From Collinsella sp. (GTDB lineage Bacteria; Actinomycetota; Coriobacteriia; Coriobacteriales; Coriobacteriaceae), in assembly GCA_022713905.1 (NCBI GenBank), contig JAIHTM010000060.1, positions 1-11,786 of the forward strand: a stretch of 11,786 bases of DNA, in the 5' to 3' direction. The first letter of the stretch is position 1, and each line of letters begins with the position of its first letter. The notes under the pieces were generated by a model. The model ran no database searches. It worked only from the letters and a program-made list of their open reading frames with translations, and was not told the origin of the DNA. The position numbers were made by a program, and so were the translations under genes. Shown piece after piece: positions 1 to 5,355 of this stretch.

Positions 1-24
1 AGGAGGCTGGGGATTCGAACCCTC
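1..24 (-). other. tRNA T-arm/3'-end-like fragment at the window edge
   Basis: Read on the minus strand, this stretch contains GGGTTCGAATCCC, the hallmark T-loop sequence of a tRNA, followed by CAGCCTCCT, which resembles a 3' acceptor strand. The remainder of a tRNA (D arm, anticodon arm) is absent: the sequence 5' of it on that strand is the poly-T tract and hairpin of a terminator. The T stem forms only about three good pairs. It is therefore at best a relic or a duplicated tRNA 3' end, as left by element integration, and may be a chance match. Confidence 0.3.
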
Positions 25-57
25 AAAAAAGGAGGCATCCTTTCGGACGCCTCCTTT
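25..57 (-). terminator. Rho-independent terminator of the D,D-carboxypeptidase gene
   Basis: The arms GGAGGC (31-36) and GCCTCC (49-54) pair. After one mismatch the inner TCC/GGA pairs, closing a TTTC loop at 41-44. On the minus strand the hairpin is followed by six T residues (complement of 25-30), and A28-30 can pair with T55-57 to lengthen the stem. It lies 24 bases past the stop codon of the leftward carboxypeptidase gene. The rightward T tract is only three bases, so it acts mainly on the minus strand. Confidence 0.85.
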
Positions 58-81
58 CAGTGGGCTGATTATTCTTGCACT

Positions 82-1422
82 CTACATCTCAGGAGCCTTG
101 GCGACGGTCTCGCTTTCTGCCGTGAGCGGGCGGTTGTCGATGCGACGGCCCAAGCGGTCAAGCTTCACAAGCAGCCACTCAATGGGATTCGGCCCCGAGC
201 CTTCCTCGTCGGCAACCAAATCCATGACGGCGATCTTGGTGCCGTCCTGCTTGAGCGTGACGCTGCCCACCTTGTCACCCACATGCACTGTGCCCGAAAG
301 GTCGTCGTAGGTAACCTTCTCGGTCACCTCGCCGGCAAGTGAAAAGACGGTCGCCTGCGCCGTGGGGTCGGCAAGCGTGGCGTCGATGGTCTTATCCGTC
401 CAGTCGGTCTGGCTAATGCGTGCCATGAGCGGGTTGCCGTTGGCGGTCTTTTCCTGCGTGTTGGCGATCGCGACCGTTACCTTGTGGCTGTAGTACCAGT
501 TGGCAAGGGTGGCGGTATCGGTAAAGCGCTGGTCGGTGGTGGTGGAGTTCAAAACGACAGTGTAGACTTCATCGCCATCGCGGTTGTAGGCTCCCGCAAA
601 GCAATAGCCGGCATCGTCGGTCGTGCCGGTCTTGCCGCCGATGTTGCCATCCTGGCCCAGCAGATAGTTGTGCGTGTCCATGGAGTGCGAATGGTCGGAG
701 CCGTCGGCACCGGTGACCTCAATCCAAGAATCCTCGCTCGCCACGACCTCGCGGATCGTGTCGTTCTTCATGGCTTCCTGCATCATCAGCGCCACGTCGT
801 GTGCAGTCGAGTGCATGTCGCCAGCCCACTCATCAAAGTCCAAACCATGCGGGTTCTCAAAGACCGTGCCGGTGCAGCCGAGTTTCTTGGCGCGCTCGTT
901 CATGGCCTTAACAAACGTCGCCTCGGCGTCCTTGGTCTTGGGGTCGATCTTTTTGCCCACGTACTCGGCAAGCACGATGGCGGCGTCGTTGCCCGAGGGA
1001 ATCATCAGGCCGCGCAGGGCCTGCTCCACGGTAAGCTCGTCGCCTTCGAGCAAGCCGGCAGTCGAGTTGCCTACGGTGGCCGCGGCGTTGCTCACCGTCA
1101 CCTTCTCGTCCATCTTGCAGTTCTCGACGGTCAGGATTGCAGTCATTACCTTGGTGATCGAGGCGATCTTGACCTGTTTGTCGGCATCGCGGGCATAGTA
1201 GACGGTGCCGTCCTTGCCCATGACGAGGGCATTGGTCGCATCGATATCGGGCAGGTTCTCAGCCGTGATGCCGCGCGCATCGGCGGTTTTGCCGCACACG
1301 TTGTCGGTCGTGAGCACTTGGGCGCCGGCAACGGTGGGTACGCCAATAGCAAGGGCGATGGCGCAGGCAAAGCCGGCGGCCAGCTTGGTAGAGCGCTTTG
1401 CAAAAGAGGTGAGGGACTTCAC
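82..1422 (-). CDS. D-alanyl-D-alanine carboxypeptidase (PBP5/DacA-like, peptidase family S11)
   Basis: An exported penicillin-binding protein that removes the terminal D-Ala from peptidoglycan stem pentapeptides and so limits cross-linking. Numbered from the GTG start chosen here (446 aa), the three active-site motifs are intact: SITK at 88-91, SGN at 143-145 and KTG at 264-266. Residues 1-36 form a classic signal peptide: lysines, then a hydrophobic core, then AGA. The C-terminal part fits the PBP5 beta-rich domain and ends in an amphipathic stretch (NPIEWLLVKLDRLGRRI) that may anchor it to the membrane. An in-frame ATG at 1491 would add 23 residues, but it lacks a ribosome binding site and coincides with the -35 box of a good promoter. 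The GTG at 1422 has a weak GAAAG upstream and puts the signal peptide at the N-terminus. The gene is divergent from a VanR/VanS-like pair, suggesting a shared cell-wall role. Known from family: the reaction. Inferred: co-regulation. Confidence 0.95.
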   Translation of the reverse strand: MKSLTSFAKRSTKLAAGFACAIALAIGVPTVAGAQVLTTDNVCGKTADARGITAENLPDIDATNALVMGKDGTVYYARDADKQVKIASITKVMTAILTVENCKMDEKVTVSNAAATVGNSTAGLLEGDELTVEQALRGLMIPSGNDAAIVLAEYVGKKIDPKTKDAEATFVKAMNERAKKLGCTGTVFENPHGLDFDEWAGDMHSTAHDVALMMQEAMKNDTIREVVASEDSWIEVTGADGSDHSHSMDTHNYLLGQDGNIGGKTGTTDDAGYCFAGAYNRDGDEVYTVVLNSTTTDQRFTDTATLANWYYSHKVTVAIANTQEKTANGNPLMARISQTDWTDKTIDATLADPTAQATVFSLAGEVTEKVTYDDLSGTVHVGDKVGSVTLKQDGTKIAVMDLVADEEGSGPNPIEWLLVKLDRLGRRIDNRPLTAESETVAKAPEM

Positions 1423-1461
1423 AGATTTCGCTTTCGACGGGACGGTCTCTTCTGGCTCTAG

Positions 1462-1491
1462 AGTATATCGTTTGGCGGTGATGACGGTCAT
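1462..1491 (-). promoter_or_regulatory. Sigma-70-type promoter of the carboxypeptidase gene
   Basis: On the minus strand, ATGACC (1491-1486, four of six matches to TTGACA) is followed after 18 bases by TATACT (1467-1462, five of six matches to TATAAT). Transcription would begin near 1455 and give a leader of about 30 bases to the GTG at 1422. This placement argues against translation from the ATG at 1491, which lies inside the -35 box. Confidence 0.55.
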
Positions 1492-1539
1492 CGCGTGCGT
1501 GCGCGGGCTGCGTCTGCGCCCGAACGGACATGTTGGTGC

Positions 1540-1554
1540 TTAAGGTCGACTTAA
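1540..1554. promoter_or_regulatory. Palindrome TTAAG-N5-CTTAA in the divergent intergenic region
   Basis: A perfect 5+5 base inverted repeat with a five-base centre (GTCGA) sits between the divergent carboxypeptidase and VanR-like genes. It is AT-rich in a GC-rich surrounding. The position suits an operator seen by a regulator of one or both genes, perhaps the neighbouring response regulator. Binding is inference only. Confidence 0.35.
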
Positions 1555-1576
1555 TCGCCCGCGCTTGTTGTGTGTG

Positions 1577-1614
1577 CCGAGCGTCCCCTCGGGCATAATG
1601 GAGCGCGAGAGGAG
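1577..1614 (+). promoter_or_regulatory. Likely -10 box and ribosome binding site of the VanR-like gene
   Basis: CATAAT at 1594-1599 is a five-of-six match to a -10 box; no convincing -35 box lies 17 bases upstream. A short inverted repeat, CCGAG (1577-1581) with CTCGG (1588-1592), occupies the spacer and may be an operator. AGAGGAG at 1608-1614 is a clear Shine-Dalgarno site five bases before the ATG. If the -10 box is right, the leader is very short. Confidence 0.4.
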
Positions 1615-1619
1615 CACGC

Positions 1620-2315
1620 ATGAACGAGCGCATTTTGGTGGTCGACGATGAGAAGGCCATCGCCGACCTGGTTGGCATCTACCTTACAAAAGAGGGCTTT
1701 GATGTTCAGATTGCCTATAGCGGAGCCGATGCGGCCAAGGCGATCTTGGAGCAAGAGTTCGATCTGGCGCTGTTAGATGTCATGCTGCCCGATATCGATG
1801 GCTTTGAGCTGTTGCGCACGATTCGCGCCAGCCATACCTATCCCGTGATTATGCTGACGGCGCGCGATGCCCAGCAAGACAAGATCGAGGGACTTTCGCT
1901 CGGAGCGGACGATTACGTCGTCAAACCGTTTCGCCCACTGGAGCTGATCGCGCGTGTGCGTGCTCAGCTACGCCGTTACACCAGCTACGGCAGCCGTGCG
2001 CAAGCGATCGAGTCCCCGCTCATTCAGCTCGACGGTCTCGAGATCAACCGTGACGCCCGCGTCGTGGCGGTAGACGGCGCGCCGGTACGCCTCACGCCTA
2101 TTGAGTATTCCATCTTGCTGTATTTGGCTGAGCATCGTGGCAGCGTGGTGGCGGTCGAGGACCTGTTCCGGGCGGTGTGGAATGAGGACTTTATGCCCGG
2201 CTCCAACAACACGGTGATGGTGCACATTCGCCATCTGCGCGAAAAGATCGGCGACGATGCTCAAAAGCCGCGCTTTATCAAGAACGTCTGGGGCGTCGGC
2301 TACATCATCGAATAA
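1620..2315 (+). CDS. VanR-like response regulator, OmpR/PhoB family
   Basis: A 231-aa DNA-binding response regulator. The receiver domain (about 4-115) has the acidic pair D9/D10, the phospho-acceptor D53 in LLDVMLPD, T80 and K102 in KPF. The C-terminal winged helix (about 135-230) ends in the usual VWGVGY hairpin. Several stretches, including ADDYVVKPFRPLELIARV and NNTVMVHIRHLREKIG, follow the VanR protein of vancomycin-resistance clusters closely, more so than PhoB or PhoP. The ATG has a strong AGAGGAG site. The gene is the first of a two-gene operon with the VanS-like kinase 26 bases downstream and diverges from a D,D-carboxypeptidase gene. Known VanR activates cell-wall genes when phosphorylated by VanS. 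No D-Ala-D-Lac ligase or dipeptidase genes occur here, so a resistance role is not supported; cell-wall homeostasis is the inferred function. Confidence 0.93.
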   Translation: MNERILVVDDEKAIADLVGIYLTKEGFDVQIAYSGADAAKAILEQEFDLALLDVMLPDIDGFELLRTIRASHTYPVIMLTARDAQQDKIEGLSLGADDYVVKPFRPLELIARVRAQLRRYTSYGSRAQAIESPLIQLDGLEINRDARVVAVDGAPVRLTPIEYSILLYLAEHRGSVVAVEDLFRAVWNEDFMPGSNNTVMVHIRHLREKIGDDAQKPRFIKNVWGVGYIIE

Positions 2316-2341
2316 AGCCTTTGTTTGTGAGGAAAACGGAT

Positions 2342-3580
2342 ATGACAAATAGCAACGGGCAGGCGTTTGAGGTGCCCGATCGACTTTTTGAGCATGTAAG
2401 GTCGGTTGTCGACAATCGCGCGCTCGCGACGGTGCTGCTCTTTTTGCTGAGCCTGCTGCTGATCGGCATTGACAACATCGTCGGCATCCTGGCGGTGCTG
2501 CTCATCGGCTTTTTGCTGATCGATCGCTTTGAAATCGTACGCCGTTGCGTGGTGATTGGCGGGGCCGCATGGGCTATCACATTGGCGATCGGTGCCATGG
2601 CGCTCGGCGGCATCGAGGGGCCGGTGCTGTTCGACGCTGCCTTTGTGTTCAATATGCTCGGCTTTGTCTTGGCGCTTGCCGTGTGTGTTCTGTTCTTTTG
2701 CGGTCGCGCGCTGTACTACCAGGGCTATGAGCAGGGGGAACAGCATGCCGACCGCGTGCTTGCCGCCCGTATCCAGGATCGCCTGATCGATCACCCCGAC
2801 GCGTGGGACAACATCGACGGTGACTTTCTTGAGGTCGAGGGCGCACTCAACAGCGTGCGCGATAGCGAGCGTAAGGTCCAACAGGCTCTGCGCGACGAGT
2901 CGCATCGCAAGGACGACCTAGTCACGTACTTGGCACATGACCTGCGCACGCCGCTTGCCAGTGTGGTGGGATATCTTTCGCTGTTGCAGGAGGCACCCGA
3001 TCTGCCGGTTGAGCAGCGTGCTCGATTTACGGGCGTGGCGCTCGACAAGGCGCATCGGCTCGATGCGCTCATTGAGGAGTTCTTCGACATCACGCGCTTC
3101 GACTTTCACGACATCGTGCTCACGCGCGGTTACGTCGACTTGGGGTTGTTGCTGGCACAGGTGGCCGACGAGTTCTATCCCATCCTCAACGAGCAGCATA
3201 AGGATGCCCACGTTGATATCTGCGAGGACCTGACGGTGCTCGTGGACGGCGACAAGATGGCCCGCGTCTTCAACAACATTATGAAAAACGCCGTCGCCTA
3301 TAGCTACGAAGGCTCGACGATCACGATTGAGGCGAGGCGCATGGATGATGGCGGCGTGCGGGTGCGTTTTATCAACCAGGGCGATCCGATTCCGGCGGCA
3401 AAGCTCAAGGTGATCTTTGAGAAGTTTTACCGTCTGGATGCGGCTCGTGCGACCAATCGTGGCGGTGCCGGTCTGGGCCTTGCCATTGCCAAGGAGATCA
3501 TCGCGGCACACGGCGGTACCGTTGCATGTGAATCGACGCCCGAACACACGATATTCACCATCGAGCTGCCCGCCGCATAG
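2342..3580 (+). CDS. VanS-like sensor histidine kinase with four predicted membrane helices
   Basis: A 412-aa membrane histidine kinase, partner of the preceding VanR-like regulator. Four hydrophobic segments at about 27-43, 45-60, 70-88 and 101-121 are joined by very short loops, so there is almost no external sensor domain. A coiled linker leads to the H-box YLAHDLRTPLASVVGYLSLL with phospho-acceptor H199. The N-box asparagine is near N316 (FNNIMKNAVAY). The G-box region has NQGDPIP where most kinases have DxGxG, a substitution I recall as typical of VanS. GGAGLGLAIAKEI lies at 374-386. The kinase core matches VanS in EEFFDITRF and DEFYPIL. An upstream in-frame TTG (2321) is possible, but GAGGAAA eight bases before the ATG at 2342 decides the start. 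The signal sensed is unknown. The membrane layout differs from classical two-helix VanS, suggesting intramembrane sensing, perhaps of cell-wall stress. Confidence 0.92.
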   Translation: MTNSNGQAFEVPDRLFEHVRSVVDNRALATVLLFLLSLLLIGIDNIVGILAVLLIGFLLIDRFEIVRRCVVIGGAAWAITLAIGAMALGGIEGPVLFDAAFVFNMLGFVLALAVCVLFFCGRALYYQGYEQGEQHADRVLAARIQDRLIDHPDAWDNIDGDFLEVEGALNSVRDSERKVQQALRDESHRKDDLVTYLAHDLRTPLASVVGYLSLLQEAPDLPVEQRARFTGVALDKAHRLDALIEEFFDITRFDFHDIVLTRGYVDLGLLLAQVADEFYPILNEQHKDAHVDICEDLTVLVDGDKMARVFNNIMKNAVAYSYEGSTITIEARRMDDGGVRVRFINQGDPIPAAKLKVIFEKFYRLDAARATNRGGAGLGLAIAKEIIAAHGGTVACESTPEHTIFTIELPAA

Positions 3581-3590
3581 CCAGCGTGCC

Positions 3591-3628
3591 CTTACAAACA
3601 CTTGACAATGTGCTCACGTGCGTATGAG
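3591..3628 (+). promoter_or_regulatory. Possible pstB promoter with PHO-box-like direct repeat
   Basis: A consensus -35 box TTGACA lies at 3602-3607, but the best -10 (TATGAG, 3623-3628) has a short 15-base spacer. The -35 is the second half of a direct repeat, CTTACAA (3591-3597) and CTTGACA (3601-3607), one helical turn apart. Tandem repeats one turn apart are the usual form of sites for PhoB/PhoP-type regulators. The region separates the VanS-like gene from pstB and has no clear terminator. Confidence 0.35.
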
Positions 3629-3641
3629 CCGCGATTCCTAC

Positions 3642-3670
3642 TATCGATACTGCTGAATTGATATCGATAT
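3642..3670. repeat. Twin TATCGATA palindromes upstream of pstB
   Basis: The perfect eight-base palindrome TATCGATA occurs at 3642-3649 and 3662-3669; the second copy lies within the ten-base palindrome ATATCGATAT (3661-3670). Their centres are exactly 20 bases apart, about two helical turns, and the second copy abuts the pstB Shine-Dalgarno site. This looks like a pair of operator half-sites or a cooperative binding site. The binding protein is unknown. Confidence 0.45.
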
Positions 3671-3683
3671 GGAGGTGTGCGGT

Positions 3684-4559
3684 ATGACGGCTGCTGCGGC
3701 TGTGGAGCCCACGGAGCTTGAAGAACTCATGGAAGCGCAGGCCGAGGCCGCGCATGAGCGCGAGGTTGGGGATGCGACTCGCCCCACGGCAGAGGAACTT
3801 GCCGCCTCGCCGACGCGCATCGACGTCGAGGGCCTCGACCTGTTCTATGGCGACCACCATGCGCTCAAGGACGTGAATATCAAGATCCGCGACAAGCAGA
3901 TCACCTCGTTCATCGGGCCTTCGGGCTGCGGAAAGTCTACGTTGCTGCGCTGCTTTAACCGCATGAACGACGGCATCAAGGATTGCCGCATCGAGGGCAA
4001 GATTGCGCTCGATGGTCAAGATATCCTGGGCGATTACGACATCTGCCGTTTGCGCCAGCGCGTGGGCATGGTGTTCCAGCGCCCCAACCCGTTTCCCATG
4101 AGCATCTACGACAACGTGGCCTATGGTCCGCGCGGCATGGGCGTGCGCGACCGCGCCGTGCTCGATGAGCTGGTCGAGGACTCCCTGTGTCGCGCTGCCC
4201 TGTGGGACGAGGTCAAGGACAAGCTCAAAGAGTCGGGCCTGGGTCTTTCGGGTGGACAACAGCAGCGCCTGTGCATCGCCCGCGCACTTGCCGTGCAGCC
4301 CGACATTCTGTTGATGGACGAGCCGACCAGGGCACTCGACCCTGTGTCGACGCTGGTGGTGGAGCAGCTGGCCTGCGAGCTCAAAGAGACCTGTACGCTC
4401 GTGGTCGTTACGCACAATATGCAGCAGGCGGCGCGTATCTCCGACTCGGTCGCGTTTTTCTTGCTGGGTGAGTTGGTGGAACACGCGCCCACCGCGCAAC
4501 TCTTCAAGAATCCGACCGATCCGCGTACGGCGGATTATTTGACGGGACGTTTTGGCTGA
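3684..4559 (+). CDS. pstB: Phosphate ABC transporter ATP-binding protein PstB
   Basis: The cytoplasmic ATPase of the high-affinity phosphate importer PstSCAB (291 aa). Seen in order: Walker A GPSGCGKST (78-86), Q-loop Q132 in VFQRPNPFPMSIYDNVAYGPR (a PstB hallmark), ABC signature LSGGQQQ (188-194), Walker B LLMDEP (209-214) and H-loop H244 (VVTHNMQQAARISD). The N-terminus carries about 45 extra acidic, alanine/glutamate-rich residues before the usual start of the fold. The D-loop region reads DEPTRALDP, whereas PstB normally has DEPTSALDP. An ATG at 3669 is possible, but GGAGGTG at 3671-3677 places the start at 3684. The genes for PstS, PstC, PstA and PhoU are not adjacent. Instead it precedes a PhoB/PhoR-like pair, so phosphate control is the likely context. 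Identity is confident; the extension's role is unknown. Confidence 0.95.
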   Translation: MTAAAAVEPTELEELMEAQAEAAHEREVGDATRPTAEELAASPTRIDVEGLDLFYGDHHALKDVNIKIRDKQITSFIGPSGCGKSTLLRCFNRMNDGIKDCRIEGKIALDGQDILGDYDICRLRQRVGMVFQRPNPFPMSIYDNVAYGPRGMGVRDRAVLDELVEDSLCRAALWDEVKDKLKESGLGLSGGQQQRLCIARALAVQPDILLMDEPTRALDPVSTLVVEQLACELKETCTLVVVTHNMQQAARISDSVAFFLLGELVEHAPTAQLFKNPTDPRTADYLTGRFG

Positions 4560-4569
4560 TACCATCTAG

Positions 4570-4583
4570 TAAAGGTGCCTTTA
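4570..4583. promoter_or_regulatory. Inverted repeat TAAAGG-TG-CCTTTA between pstB and the regulator gene
   Basis: Two six-base arms with a two-base centre lie 10 bases after the pstB stop codon and 40 bases before the next start. The loop is too small for a normal RNA hairpin and no T tract follows, so a protein-binding site fits better than a terminator. A weak -10-like TAAGAT (4588-4593) follows, and could give the regulator gene its own promoter. Confidence 0.3.
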
Positions 4584-4623
4584 GGGTTAAGATGCGGTCA
4601 TGCCGGCCGCAAAGGGGTTCAAC

Positions 4624-5352
4624 ATGATCTATTACGTCGAGGACGATGACAACATCAGGGATTTGACGGTCTATGCGCTGCGCAAGCAGGGGATTGAGGC
4701 CGAAGGCTTTTCGTGCGACGGTGAGTTTAAGGCTGCCGTGGCGCGACGGGTACCCGATGCCGTGCTACTCGACATCATGCTGCCCGATACCGATGGCTTG
4801 GCGATTATGCGTCGACTGCGTGCCGATCGCCTGACGGCGACGGTGCCCATCATGATGCTTACCGCCAAGGATACCGAGCTCGACAAGGTGATGGCGCTCG
4901 ATGGCGGTGCCGACGATTACCTGACTAAGCCGTTTTCGCTCATGGAGCTCGCCAGCCGCTGCCGCGCACTGCTGCGTCGCGGCGGCATGGTCAAACAGGC
5001 AAGCGATGTGCTCAGCGTGGGCGACATTGTGCTCTCGCCCAGCCATCGTGAGGTGACTGTTGCCGGCGAGTCGCTTAAGCTCACCCTGCGCGAGTTCGAC
5101 CTGCTCGAGTACCTCATGCGCAAGCCCGGCGTGGTCTTTACCCGCGAGTCGTTGCTGCAGAGCGTGTGGGGCTGGGACTTCGACGGCGGTTCGCGCACCG
5201 TTGACGTGCACGTGCAGACGCTTCGCCAAAAACTGGGCGAGCATGCCAGCGCCATCGAGACCGTGCGCGGCGTGGGCTACCGCTTGGCCGAGCCTTCTGC
5301 CGGTGATGGTGCCGAAGGTGACGACACCGCGGCCACCGCATCGGAGGAGTAA
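4624..5352 (+). CDS. PhoB/PhoP-like response regulator, OmpR family
   Basis: A 242-aa DNA-binding response regulator. The receiver domain (about 1-113) shows the acidic cluster E6-D9, phospho-acceptor D50 in LLDIMLPD, T80 in MLTAK and K102 in TKPF. The winged-helix domain (about 125-220) includes LTLREFDLLEYL and the terminal VRGVGYRL. An acidic low-complexity tail of about 20 residues follows. The start at 4624 is chosen because AAAGGGG lies six bases upstream; the ATG at 4600 has only a weak site. The gene follows pstB by 64 bases and runs almost directly into the kinase gene, the normal order of a phoB/phoP-phoR pair. Assignment to phosphate control rests on this neighbourhood and the PhoR-like partner. 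Sequence alone shows only an OmpR-family member. Confidence 0.92.
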   Translation: MIYYVEDDDNIRDLTVYALRKQGIEAEGFSCDGEFKAAVARRVPDAVLLDIMLPDTDGLAIMRRLRADRLTATVPIMMLTAKDTELDKVMALDGGADDYLTKPFSLMELASRCRALLRRGGMVKQASDVLSVGDIVLSPSHREVTVAGESLKLTLREFDLLEYLMRKPGVVFTRESLLQSVWGWDFDGGSRTVDVHVQTLRQKLGEHASAIETVRGVGYRLAEPSAGDGAEGDDTAATASEE

Positions 5353-5355
5353 CCC

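Noticed and set aside
484..1461. Plus-strand 325-codon frame opposite the carboxypeptidase
   Set aside because: Valine/glycine/alanine/arginine-rich shadow; the minus-strand protein has all three penicillin-binding motifs.
82..3580. A vancomycin-resistance gene cluster
   Set aside because: Only regulator-like, sensor-like and carboxypeptidase genes are present; no D-Ala-D-Lac or D-Ala-D-Ser ligase, dehydrogenase or VanX dipeptidase is encoded in the window.
3555..4565. Long minus-strand frame covering pstB
   Set aside because: It mirrors pstB codon structure and lacks any recognisable motif.
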